In this document: piece after piece, positions 44,064 to 53,907 of the stretch
How positions within the stretch are numbered: position 1 is the first letter of the stretch
How the letters are laid out: every line of letters starts with the position of its first letter
Origin: Gemmatimonadaceae bacterium
GTDB lineage: Bacteria; Gemmatimonadota; Gemmatimonadetes; Gemmatimonadales; Gemmatimonadaceae
Reading direction: 5' to 3'
Assembly (NCBI GenBank): GCA_019186945.1
Contig: JABAQJ010000007.1
Span: forward strand, 372,001-436,000
Length of the DNA: 64,000 bases
Translations under genes and position numbers: made by a program
The notes under the pieces: model-generated
What the model saw: the letters and a program-made list of their open reading frames with translations, nothing else
The model's database searches: none
What the model was told of the DNA's origin: nothing

Positions 44064-45317
44064 TTAGTGCTGCTTCGACAGGATGGCGAGGAGATCCCGT
44101 CCGGACGGCTGCGCGAGCGCGAAACGCGCCCAGGCTCGCACCCGTGGATTCGGGTCGGTGGCGGCTGCTGCCCTGGCCACGTCCACCGAATCGCGCCGCT
44201 GGGCCAATCCGGTTGCGGCGTAGGCGCGGGACGCCCAGTGCGAATCCGCCATCAGAGTAGTGAGCGTACGACGCGACGGCATCAGTTGCACCGAGCTGAC
44301 CAGGGGAGCGGTCGCCAGTACGGCCGACGCGACCAGCGTGGCGATGCGGCGCGGAACCGGCCGATCGAGCGGCTCTGGCGAGACGATGCGCATCAGGCGA
44401 TCGCGCAAGCCGCCGCCGGCAACTAGTGCCGCACCTGCCGGCGGCAGCGGCCAGAGCCCGCGAAACCGACTGCTCGCCAGTAGCAACAATTCGGCGTAGT
44501 CGCTGCGGCGTACCCCGTGTGCCAGCACGCACGCATCGCAGCTCAGCTCGCTCTCGGCAGCGAGAGCGCGGGCGACCCACCATACACCCGGATGAAACCA
44601 GAACAGGGCGCAGCTGATGCGGGACAGCAGGAGGAACAGAGGGTCGCGACGCCGGACATGGGCGAGTTCATGCAGGAGAACGGCGCGCTGCTGCTGGCGG
44701 CTCCATCCCATGACCGCCAACGGCAGGAGGATCGTCGGCCTGAGGACGCCCCACGTGCGCGGCGCGACCGGGTCACTGGTCAGTAGCAGCTGGATCGGTC
44801 TCCGGACGCCGATGTCGCCGCGCAGCGTTGCGAGCAGTTCTTCCCAGTGCGGGTTTCGCAACGGTTTCGCGCGCCGCGCGATCCCCGGTCCCAACAGGAG
44901 TGTCCGGACAAGCGGCGCAAGAAACAGCGCCACGCCGACCCAGTAAACGATGAGGACGAACGGCAGCGCGGTCGCGATTGCACCGGGGCCCAATCCCTCA
45001 GATGGGGAAGACGAGCCTTCGCTCACCGCCAACTGCAACACACCCAGTTCCACGAGTGGCGTCGAGAGTCGATCGGGAAGGCTCCAGGCAAACCACTGGA
45101 CGGGTTGGGCGCGGCCAACGTAGACCACGAGCAGGGCGATCGTGGCGGCGCGCCAGATCAGGGATCGGACCTTCGAACAGGCAGTCCGACACGCCAGCGC
45201 GCCTCCGATGGCGATCGCGAGCGGCAGTGTCGCCAGCAGCAAAGAGGAGTAGGCGTGTGCCGCCAGACGGACGCTGTCGGCCGGGGTCAATGGCAACGCA
45301 ACTCCGCCGCCGTCCAT
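44064..45317 (-). CDS. M56 family sensor metallopeptidase (BlaR1-like)
   Basis: A 417-residue membrane-embedded zinc protease of family M56, the kind that senses envelope damage and cleaves its paired BlaI-type repressor. Hydrophobic helices lie at about residues 18-43, 53-70 and 115-140. The protease loop carries VLLHELAHVRRRD with the HExxH-type motif and, further on, AAESELSCDACVL with the third ligand Glu. The extracytoplasmic penicillin-binding sensor of BlaR1 is missing. Instead the C-terminus ends in about 90 residues with HEAT-like helical repeats (DSHWASRAYAATGLAQRRDS, then DPNPRVRAWARFALAQ). The sensed signal is therefore unlikely to be beta-lactams. The start lies four bases after the BlaI gene stop. 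Confidence 0.88.
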   Translation of the reverse strand: MDGGGVALPLTPADSVRLAAHAYSSLLLATLPLAIAIGGALACRTACSKVRSLIWRAATIALLVVYVGRAQPVQWFAWSLPDRLSTPLVELGVLQLAVSEGSSSPSEGLGPGAIATALPFVLIVYWVGVALFLAPLVRTLLLGPGIARRAKPLRNPHWEELLATLRGDIGVRRPIQLLLTSDPVAPRTWGVLRPTILLPLAVMGWSRQQQRAVLLHELAHVRRRDPLFLLLSRISCALFWFHPGVWWVARALAAESELSCDACVLAHGVRRSDYAELLLLASSRFRGLWPLPPAGAALVAGGGLRDRLMRIVSPEPLDRPVPRRIATLVASAVLATAPLVSSVQLMPSRRTLTTLMADSHWASRAYAATGLAQRRDSVDVARAAAATDPNPRVRAWARFALAQPSGRDLLAILSKQH

Positions 45318-45321
45318 GGCT

Positions 45322-45714
45322 CTACTTCCCTTCCGCCCGCAGGCGACGGATCACGGCATCCATCTCTGTCCGCTCGGTCTCCGTGAGTGGGCGAGCGTCA
45401 TCCTCGACCAATGCGGCCAGGGCCGCGGCGCGAGAGCCGTTGAAGAACGTGCTGATCAGGTGACGGAGCGCCGATCGCTGCGCGACGCTGCGTGGCGTCG
45501 TCGGCAGGTAGACGTGGCGCGGTCCGTCCTTGATGTGGCGCAGTTGCCCCTTCTCTTCGAGGATGCGTATCAGTGTGCGAACCGCCGCCGGATGCGGCGG
45601 ATCCCGCAACTGGCTGCGGACTTCGGCTGCAGTTGCCCGACCGGAACGATAGACGACATCCATGATCTCTCGTTCGCGACGGCTGAGATTCGGCGGATGC
45701 GATGACGATGGCAC
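45322..45714 (-). CDS. BlaI/MecI/CopY-family repressor
   Basis: A 130-residue winged-helix repressor of the BlaI/MecI/CopY family. LSRREREIMDVVYRSGRATAAEVRSQL is the DNA-binding start, and AAVRTLIRILEEKGQLRH is the recognition helix and wing. The C-terminal dimerisation helix includes SALRHLISTFFNGSRAAALAALVED. In the family, cleavage by the partner M56 protease lifts repression. The gene is first in a three-gene minus-strand unit, and its own promoter contains a perfect 14-bp palindrome (45751-45764), so it probably represses itself and the genes behind it. Confidence 0.93.
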   Translation of the reverse strand: MPSSSHPPNLSRREREIMDVVYRSGRATAAEVRSQLRDPPHPAAVRTLIRILEEKGQLRHIKDGPRHVYLPTTPRSVAQRSALRHLISTFFNGSRAAALAALVEDDARPLTETERTEMDAVIRRLRAEGK

Positions 45715-45750
45715 GAGGCGACCTGCTCTTCGGTACGGGTGCGGCGATAG

Positions 45751-45785
45751 GACAAGATCTTGTCTCTTTGCCTACGCCGTGTCAA
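45751..45785 (-). promoter_or_regulatory. Promoter and palindromic operator of BlaI-M56 unit
   Basis: On the minus strand a perfect -35 hexamer TTGACA (45785-45780) is followed by exactly 17 bases and a -10-like CAAGAT (45762-45757). The -10 lies inside a perfect 14-bp palindrome GACAAGATCTTGTC (45751-45764), 36 bases upstream of the BlaI-type start codon. Binding there would block the polymerase, so this is the likely autoregulatory operator. The spacing and symmetry are read directly; the binding is inferred. Confidence 0.72.
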
Positions 45786-45855
45786 GACGTCAGGTGCCCC
45801 GAGGCGAACCGGACCATGCTGCCGCTCGCCTGCACCGCGATCGACCGAGACGACA

Positions 45856-47102
45856 TCAGCTTCGCGCCAGGACTCCGCTCAACAGCTGCGATACGACGGC
45901 CCCCACGACGCTCATCGACAAGCCCCAGATGAGCAATGCCTTGAAGAGGAGGCGCGATTCGCGAAGATCACCTACCGTCGAAACGCAGAGCGCACCCAGC
46001 GTCGAAAGCGGCGAAACGTCCACGAGCGCCGAGCCGATGTTGATGCTGAGCGCGACAGCCAGAGGGTCGCCACCGCCAACCTTGGCAACCAGCGATGGCA
46101 CGGCGGGAAGGAAGGCTGGCAGGACGACTCCCGATGTGCTGCTCCAGGTCGAGATGAGCCCGGTGACGAAGGCGATCACGCCGTTGATCGTGGGCGGCTC
46201 AGCGAGCCGGGCCAGCATGCTGGAGAAGAGCTCCATGCCGCCGGTCTCGTCCAGCACGGCGATGAGCACGGTCACGCCGCACACCATGACGATCACGCCC
46301 CATGGCACCTTCTTCATGGCCGAACCCTCGTCACCCCGTCCGGCAACCACGAGAAGCACGGCGGCGCCGAACGCCGCCATCCCCACATTCAGCTTCAACG
46401 CGACCACGCCAATGATCCACGCTCCGATGACCGCGAGCGTGAACCAATGCCGTGCATCGAATCCCGCCACGTCAGGCGGTGTCGCCGAGGCCACTACCGT
46501 GGGCGCCGGCGGACGTCGGATCAGCACGGCGTAAGCCACCAGCGACACCACGGCGTGCGCAACCAGGTTGGCGAACCAGACCTTCCCGGCATGACCGCCG
46601 ATCCCCGCCTCCGCCATCTTCATGTTGGCGATGATGCCGACGGAACTGACCGGTGACAGGTTCCCGGCGTTGGCGCCATTGGCGACCATCAATGACGTAA
46701 GGAATCGCGACACCCCGGCGCGAGTGCAGATCGGCATGGCGAGGGGAATCAGGAGCGCGACGCTGGCGATGGCACCGGGTCCCACGGAGGAAATCGCGAA
46801 CGCAAGCGCGAAGAACATCAGCGGCAACGCGCGCACGTTCCCGCCGGCTGCGCGAACCGCTCGCTGCGTCAGTCGCTCCAGTGTCCCATTGGCATCGGCC
46901 AGCGCGAACAGCAGGCCGACGCCGGCAAGCGTGAGAAACAGCGTGGTCGGGAACCCCGCGGCGACCTGCTCAGGCTTCCATCCAGCGACGTAGACGCCGA
47001 TCAGCCACGCGAACGCGATCGACAGCACACCGACGTTGAGCCGCGACACCATGCTGAGGAGGATGGCGACGAGCAGCGCGACGAGGGAGGCGACGGCAGG
47101 AG

Positions 47103-47106
<4 letters not shown>
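45856..47106 (-). CDS. matC: MatC-type dicarboxylate (malonate) carrier
   Basis: A 416-residue inner-membrane carrier with about 11 to 12 helices, related to the MatC/SLC13-type dicarboxylate transporters that import malonate. It opens VASLVALLVAILLSMVSRLNVGVLSIA and has AISSVGPGAIASVALLIPLAMPICTRAG and the re-entrant-loop-like GNLSPVSSVGIIANMKMAE. The second half holds TSGVVLPAFLPAVPSLVAKVG and SALVDVSPLSTLGALCV. The ATG at 47106 overlaps the matB stop as ATGA, so the two are coupled. The matB link is the main reason for calling malonate as substrate; other small dicarboxylates remain possible. Confidence 0.83.
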
Positions 47107-48593
<1,487 letters not shown>

Positions 48594-48651
48594 GGCGGGC
48601 AAAGATGCGTGTCATGCGCTGCCGGTCGCTAGGCGCCCGAGGGAGGAATGC

Positions 48652-49461
48652 TCATCGTATTGCCGCGCGTGTGCCCGCGGCCAGACGCTCGCCCAGCATG
48701 TTGATGGCCAGCACGGCGACAAAGATCATCAGGCCCGGGAACAGAGCCAGCCACGGTTCCGTCGTCATCGTGGTCTGGGCCTGGTAAAGCATGTTCCCCC
48801 AGCTGGCATCAGGCGGTTGCACGCCGACACCGAAGAACGAGAGCGCCGATTCGAGCAGGATGGCTCGGCCGACGGCGAGCGTTGAGCTGACGGCCAGCGC
48901 CGGCGCTGCGTTGGGAAGGATATGCACCGGTACGATGCGCCAGTCGCGGGCGCCGCTGGCGCGTGCGGCCTCGACGAACGGCCGCTGGGAGAGCGACAGG
49001 ACATCGGCGCGCACGACCCGCGCGGTTTCCATCCAGCCTACGGTCCCCACGAGTACGATCAGGAGAGGGATCGAGGGCTGGAGGATGGCGGCGGCGATCA
49101 TCAGCAGCGGCAGTCGTGGTACGGCAAGCATCCCGTCCGTCAGCCGCATCAGGATGGCATCCATCCAGCCACGCCGGTATCCGCCGACGCCGCCGACGAG
49201 CGCACCGAGTGCGGTCGCCAGTAGCGCCGACAGGACTCCAACCGCGAGCGACACGCGAGCGCCGTACCACACGCGGGTGAGGACATCGCGGCCCAGCTCG
49301 TCGGTGCCGAACCAGTGCACGAGAGACGGAGCCTGACGCCGATCTGCCAGGCTGACGGCGTCCGGAGCGAACGGCGCCGCCACCGGCGCGAGGACAGCCG
49401 CCAGGAGCAACCCGAGCACCAGCCAGAGCGGCCACCAGTTCCGCAAGCCGCGAACGGTCAT
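48652..49461 (-). CDS. Dipeptide-type ABC transporter permease (DppC-like)
   Basis: A 269-residue membrane permease of the Dpp/Opp group. LVHWFGTDELGRDVLTRVWYGARVSLAVG is the DppC signature near the N-terminus, followed by about five helices. The cytoplasmic EAA loop reads FVEAARASGARDWRIVPVHILPN and contacts the ATPase. ALSFFGVGVQPPDASWGNML is a second well-conserved block. The N-terminal extension of many DppC proteins is short here. The start overlaps the DppB-like stop by four bases. The matching ATPase genes (dppD, dppF) are not next to it; matB follows instead, after about 60 bases. Confidence 0.9.
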   Translation of the reverse strand: MTVRGLRNWWPLWLVLGLLLAAVLAPVAAPFAPDAVSLADRRQAPSLVHWFGTDELGRDVLTRVWYGARVSLAVGVLSALLATALGALVGGVGGYRRGWMDAILMRLTDGMLAVPRLPLLMIAAAILQPSIPLLIVLVGTVGWMETARVVRADVLSLSQRPFVEAARASGARDWRIVPVHILPNAAPALAVSSTLAVGRAILLESALSFFGVGVQPPDASWGNMLYQAQTTMTTEPWLALFPGLMIFVAVLAINMLGERLAAGTRAAIR

Positions 49462-50426
49462 GCCGCCACCCGGGGGTCGAGCTGGCGATAAACCGCGTCG
49501 GCAAGGAGGTTGAGCACGATCACGGTGGCGGACGAAATCATCAGGAACGCCATCAGGACGGTGTAATCGCGACGCGCCAGCGCCTCCGTAAACAGTCCGC
49601 CAAGACCCGGCCAGGCGAAGACGCTCTCGGTAACCACGGCGCCGGAGACCATGATCGCCGCATCCAGCAGCACGACGGTAACGAAGGGAAGGAGCGCATT
49701 ACGTAGCGCGTGCCGGAGTACCACCTGACGCTCCGGTACGCCGCGCGCCCGCACAGATATCAGAAAACGCTGGCCGAGGACGTCGATCATGCCGGCGCGT
49801 ACATACCGGGACCAGGCTGCCGCGTGCACCGCCGCGAGCATGATGGCCGGTAGGATCATGTGCCGGAGGCGGTCCACTAACCCTCCGTCGAGCACCGAGC
49901 TCCGACCGGAGGAAGGCAGCCAGCCTAACGCGACAGCAAAGACCAACTGCAGCACCAACCCGAACCAGAAGACAGGAAGCGAGATCCCGGCCAGCGAGAT
50001 CGCAGTCACGGTCCCATCCGGAAACCTGCCACGGCGAACGGCGCTCACCACTCCCGCGGGCACTGCGGCGATGGCGGCCAGAAGCAGCGACACGGCCATC
50101 AATTCGATCGTTGCCGGCACCCGTTCGGCCAGGCGTTCCGCGACCGGTCGTCCGTCCGAGAAGGAATAGCCCCACTCGCCAACCACGAAGCCGCGGAGCC
50201 ACGCGATGTACTGTTCGGCCAGCGAGCGATCGAGGCCAAGCGCCTTCTTCAGCCTGACGATGTCCTCTGGCCTCACGTTGGGGTTCTCGAGATACATCGT
50301 CAGCGGTCCGCCTGGCGCCGCATGGATCAGCGCAAACACCAGAACGGACACGACGAGGAGGAGCACGACGGCGGCGGCGATGCGCCGAAGGATGGTCACG
50401 GCTGGCGATGCGAACGGAATCGACAC
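49458..50426 (-). CDS. Dipeptide-type ABC transporter permease (DppB-like)
   Basis: A 322-residue permease pairing with the downstream DppC-like protein. The N-terminal helix and APGGPLTMYL loop, LGLDRSLAEQYIAWLRGFVVGEWGYSF, six helices in all, and the EAA loop (SVRARGVPERQVVLRHALRNALLPFVT) are as in DppB/OppB. VVTESVFAWPGLGGLFTEALARRDYTVL is the usual late signature. It lies 88 bases after the substrate-binding protein gene and overlaps the DppC-like gene. Gly-Leu pairs again include TTAGGC. Confidence 0.9.
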   Translation of the reverse strand: MSIPFASPAVTILRRIAAAVVLLLVVSVLVFALIHAAPGGPLTMYLENPNVRPEDIVRLKKALGLDRSLAEQYIAWLRGFVVGEWGYSFSDGRPVAERLAERVPATIELMAVSLLLAAIAAVPAGVVSAVRRGRFPDGTVTAISLAGISLPVFWFGLVLQLVFAVALGWLPSSGRSSVLDGGLVDRLRHMILPAIMLAAVHAAAWSRYVRAGMIDVLGQRFLISVRARGVPERQVVLRHALRNALLPFVTVVLLDAAIMVSGAVVTESVFAWPGLGGLFTEALARRDYTVLMAFLMISSATVIVLNLLADAVYRQLDPRVAA

Positions 50427-50514
50427 GTGGCGGCAGGGGATCGGGCTGGGGAATGCTACGATGCGCCCGAAGACCCTGCCACTCGGTCGACGAGTGTGTC
50501 AGTCGGAGGATGTC

Positions 50515-52182
50515 CTATCTGAGCTGCCACTCGTGCACGTTCCAGAAGATTCCCGTGTTCGTGGGGTTCCCCTTGAAGTTCTCGAGCGTGGCTGGAATGG
50601 CGTCCAGCCGTGTCACATTGTAGAGCGGGAGTTCGGGCACCAGTTCGGCGAGGCGTTGTTGTGCGGCAACCAGGTAGCGACGGCGTTCTACCTGCCGGAC
50701 GGTGCGATCGGCGGCATAGACGAGACGTGTGAGCGAGTCGTCGGCGATATAATTGATGTTGCGACCGGCGGGAGGCGTCCTGTCGCTGGCGAAGAAGGAC
50801 ACCAGTTCCGGATCCGATGGCATGTGCCACCAATGCAACATGGCGTCGAACTTTCCCTCGAACCAGAGGTTGCTGATTGCCGTGCCATCGACGAGTTGGA
50901 TCTTCGCGTCGACGCCGGCGTCGCGCCACTGTCGCTGGAGGGCTTGAGCAACGTTTTCGCGAATCGCGAAACCGGCCTGCGTCATCAGGGTGAACGAGAG
51001 CGGCCTGCCGTTCCGCTCCCGGATGCCGTCTCGATCGGCATCCGTCCAGCCCGCGGTGTCCAGCTGGGCCCTGGCTGCCGCCAGGTCAAACGGGTACCGA
51101 CGGACGCTGTCCGTATATGCCCAGGAGATCGGCTGGATTGCGCCGTCGGTCACTGGCGCCAGACCGTCGAGGATCGTGCGCGCGATGAGTTCGCGATCGG
51201 TGGCGAGCAGCAGCGCACGGCGCACCCGGACATCGCGGAACGCCTCGACCTGCCGCTCGTTGAGCGTCACGTGCTCGTAGGAGTTCCCCATCGTGGAATG
51301 GATGGACAGGCCGGGGACATCCTTCAGTTCACGGTACTTGTCCCATGGCACCAGCGCGACCACGTGCACTTCTCCTGCCTTGAGCTGATTGATTCGAGTG
51401 TTGGTGTTGGGGACGAACTTGAACAGGATGCGCTTGATCCTGGGGTACTCGGGGCCGCGCCAGTAGTCGTTCACCTTGTCGAGGAGGATGTATTCGCCGG
51501 TCTTCCACTCCGCGACGCGGTATGGGCCGGTGCCTAACGGATTTCGATTGTATTCGGTTGCGCGATCGATGTCCTTTCCCTCCAGCATGTGTCGCGGAAG
51601 AGCGCCGCGAATGAACTGGATGGCGTACGGTGCGTACACCTCCCGGTAGTGGATTACAGCCGTGAGCGAGTCCGGCGTGTCCACGGAGGCGATCCGGTCG
51701 AACCCCTCGGTGCTCTCCGGATTGTAGTCGGGGCTGTTGATGGTCTCGACGGTGAACTTCACGTCGGCGGACGTGAACGGCACGCCGTCGTGCCACTTGA
51801 TGCCGGGGCGGAGTTTCCACGTCACATCCATGCCGCCGTCCGGCCGAAGCCTGACGCCACCGTTCTCCGGCGACGGCACTTCGCTCGCCAGCAGAGGGAT
51901 CACATTCATCTTCTCGTCGGTAGTCGTCAGCCCTTCCACTACGCAGCTCTGGATGTCCTCGAGGATATGCGTGCTGAACCTGTTGAGCGTATCGGGCTCG
52001 CGGTCGTAGCCGACGATCAGCAGCTCGCCCGACGGTGCCCTGCCGGCGCGACCGTCCCCGCCACACGCAAGCATCGTCGCCCCAAGGGCCATGGCCGAGA
52101 TGCGACGGCTGGCGTTGGAGACCCGGTCCCGCATCCGGCGTGCGGGCAGGAAGGGAATGCGCTGCGTCGTGGGGAGTGACAT
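50515..52182 (-). CDS. Peptide-type ABC substrate-binding lipoprotein (SBP_bac_5)
   Basis: A 555-residue solute-binding protein of the family-5 extracellular type, which delivers peptides, nickel or oligosaccharides to Dpp/Opp-like permeases. The lipobox MLAC ends a long N-terminus (Cys40, or Cys24 if the internal ATG at 52134 is used). Family landmarks are DTLNRFSTHILEDIQSCVVEGLT, VTWKLRPGIKWHDGVPFTSADVKFT, NPLGTGPYRVAEWKTGEYI, KRILFKFVPNTNTRINQLKAGEV and FRDVRVRRALLLATDRE. Ligand cannot be called. The gene begins nine bases after the DUF885 stop, so it is in the same transcript as the DUF885 and oxidoreductase genes. Confidence 0.92.
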   Translation of the reverse strand: MSLPTTQRIPFLPARRMRDRVSNASRRISAMALGATMLACGGDGRAGRAPSGELLIVGYDREPDTLNRFSTHILEDIQSCVVEGLTTTDEKMNVIPLLASEVPSPENGGVRLRPDGGMDVTWKLRPGIKWHDGVPFTSADVKFTVETINSPDYNPESTEGFDRIASVDTPDSLTAVIHYREVYAPYAIQFIRGALPRHMLEGKDIDRATEYNRNPLGTGPYRVAEWKTGEYILLDKVNDYWRGPEYPRIKRILFKFVPNTNTRINQLKAGEVHVVALVPWDKYRELKDVPGLSIHSTMGNSYEHVTLNERQVEAFRDVRVRRALLLATDRELIARTILDGLAPVTDGAIQPISWAYTDSVRRYPFDLAAARAQLDTAGWTDADRDGIRERNGRPLSFTLMTQAGFAIRENVAQALQRQWRDAGVDAKIQLVDGTAISNLWFEGKFDAMLHWWHMPSDPELVSFFASDRTPPAGRNINYIADDSLTRLVYAADRTVRQVERRRYLVAAQQRLAELVPELPLYNVTRLDAIPATLENFKGNPTNTGIFWNVHEWQLR

Positions 52183-52191
52183 GTCGATGAT

Positions 52192-53907
52192 CTAACGGGA
52201 ACCGTGGTTATTGCCGTCAGTGCGGGCGGCAAATCGGCGAAGCACGATCTCGTGCGCCACCGCGACCGGAATCGCGCCGACGCAAAGAACCGTGTCGTGA
52301 AAGCGACGGAGCGAGAACGACTCGCCCGATACACTCGCGCATTCTGCGCGCAGGCGATGCAGGGCTTGCGTGCCCAGCCAGTACATGCTCGCGGTGCCGG
52401 GGAACATGCTGTTCTTGACTGTTTCCGACAACGCTGCCTCGGCCGGCATTCCTGCCTCCCGTTCGTAGAATCGCACGCCTTCCGCGAGAGGAATGCGCCC
52501 GGTGTGCAATTCGATATCGACGATCGCCCGCGCCAGCATTCGGACGCGCGAGTGCTGCTCGGCGACGGACTCGAATGGCGTGAGGAAGCCGACTTCGTCC
52601 ATGAGATCCGTTGCATAGCACGCCCATCCTTCGGTCATCGTTCCGCCAGAGAACATCCCGATGCGACTGGCGCAGTCGACGCCAGCGATCTGCCCAATGC
52701 GAGACGGGGAACGGAAGGCATGGAAGTTCTGCACGTGATGACCGATCGCGCCGTGATGCACGACGTGATTGAGCTTGATGACGCTGTCGTTCCATGCGCG
52801 CAGGTGTCGCGTGCGGGATGCTTCATCGGGGAGCGCGTCGAGCGGTGTGACCACGTAGTCGGTCACCCCGACCCTGTCGAAGGGCGCTGGAGAACGATAG
52901 AAGAGGTAGTAGAGGGAGGGCGCCGCGTCCCGGGTCCATTCCGGGATCGGCACATAGCGGATCGGATAGTCCGGCCACGTCAGCAGTTCGTGCGCCACGG
53001 CGACGTCTCGACACGCGCGCCACGTAGCTTCGAAGGCCGCGTAGTAGCCCTCCGCTGTCGGATGTCGGAGCGCCAGTTCGTCGCGAACACCGGCCCAGCC
53101 GTCGGAGTGCACTGAGCGGGCTCGGTCGTCCAGCCGCGCCTGCTCCTGGACGAGGAGCGCTCGCAGCGTCTTTCGCAGGTCATCGACCGGAGTGGCAATG
53201 CGATGGCCGCGGGTCATCAGCAGCTCAAACAAATCGGCGCCACATGCGTAGTCGTCGTTCGTCGCTGCGGGCGCGCTCCTCAGCCAGTCGGCGAATGCCT
53301 GGACGGCCGCAAGAGCGATCGGTGCTGCATCGAGCACGGCCCGTGCGGCAGTGCCACTTCCTTCGCGGGCGATCCATCGCTCGATCCCGTGTACGAGAAG
53401 TGTCCGCGCACCGCCCAGTTCCGTGAGCGCTTTCTGACGCCACGCTGCGCGGACGGGTCGTTCCAGGAGCGAAGCCTGCGCGCCCTCGAGGAAGCGCGGC
53501 AGCGCGAGCAGACGGGCCGCTGCGCTTTCCATCCTGTCAGCGGCCGGAGCGAACGGGCGAGTCATCAGCGAGATGATTCCGAATACCGCCTCGCCGACCG
53601 CAAGCGATGGGTTTCCGCGCTGGAAATGCCACCCGTCGAGTTCCCGGAGCTGGATTGCGAGGAAGTCGTCAGCGAGGTCCGCATCAACTTCAGCCCAGCC
53701 GATACCGGCGTGCCCCTCGTCAGAACCCAGCCGAGGTACGGGATGCAGCTGGCGGCGCAGCGACTCCATTTCTGCGCGCGCGCGCTGGACGCCATCCGGC
53801 GACCAGTCCGGATACGCGCCGTCGAAGTCATGGACTCCGGTGAACGTGGCGTTGACCGGACGTAGCCGGTAGTACGACTCGAAGAACGCGTCGAGCGGGC
53901 TGCCCAT
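52192..53907 (-). CDS. DUF885 family protein with altered metal motif
   Basis: A 571-residue protein of the DUF885 family, helical proteins with a presumed zinc site. The usual HExxPGHH motif reads HHGAIGHHVQ here: both flanking His pairs are kept, but Glu is replaced by His and Pro by Ile. The partner motif EGWACYATDLMDE is intact. No signal peptide is visible, so it appears cytoplasmic, although many relatives are exported lipoproteins. Without the Glu it may be inactive or may use a different mechanism. It starts one base from the upstream oxidoreductase stop (TGATG) and ends nine bases before the substrate-binding protein gene, so all belong to one operon. Confidence 0.88.
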   Translation of the reverse strand: MGSPLDAFFESYYRLRPVNATFTGVHDFDGAYPDWSPDGVQRARAEMESLRRQLHPVPRLGSDEGHAGIGWAEVDADLADDFLAIQLRELDGWHFQRGNPSLAVGEAVFGIISLMTRPFAPAADRMESAAARLLALPRFLEGAQASLLERPVRAAWRQKALTELGGARTLLVHGIERWIAREGSGTAARAVLDAAPIALAAVQAFADWLRSAPAATNDDYACGADLFELLMTRGHRIATPVDDLRKTLRALLVQEQARLDDRARSVHSDGWAGVRDELALRHPTAEGYYAAFEATWRACRDVAVAHELLTWPDYPIRYVPIPEWTRDAAPSLYYLFYRSPAPFDRVGVTDYVVTPLDALPDEASRTRHLRAWNDSVIKLNHVVHHGAIGHHVQNFHAFRSPSRIGQIAGVDCASRIGMFSGGTMTEGWACYATDLMDEVGFLTPFESVAEQHSRVRMLARAIVDIELHTGRIPLAEGVRFYEREAGMPAEAALSETVKNSMFPGTASMYWLGTQALHRLRAECASVSGESFSLRRFHDTVLCVGAIPVAVAHEIVLRRFAARTDGNNHGSR

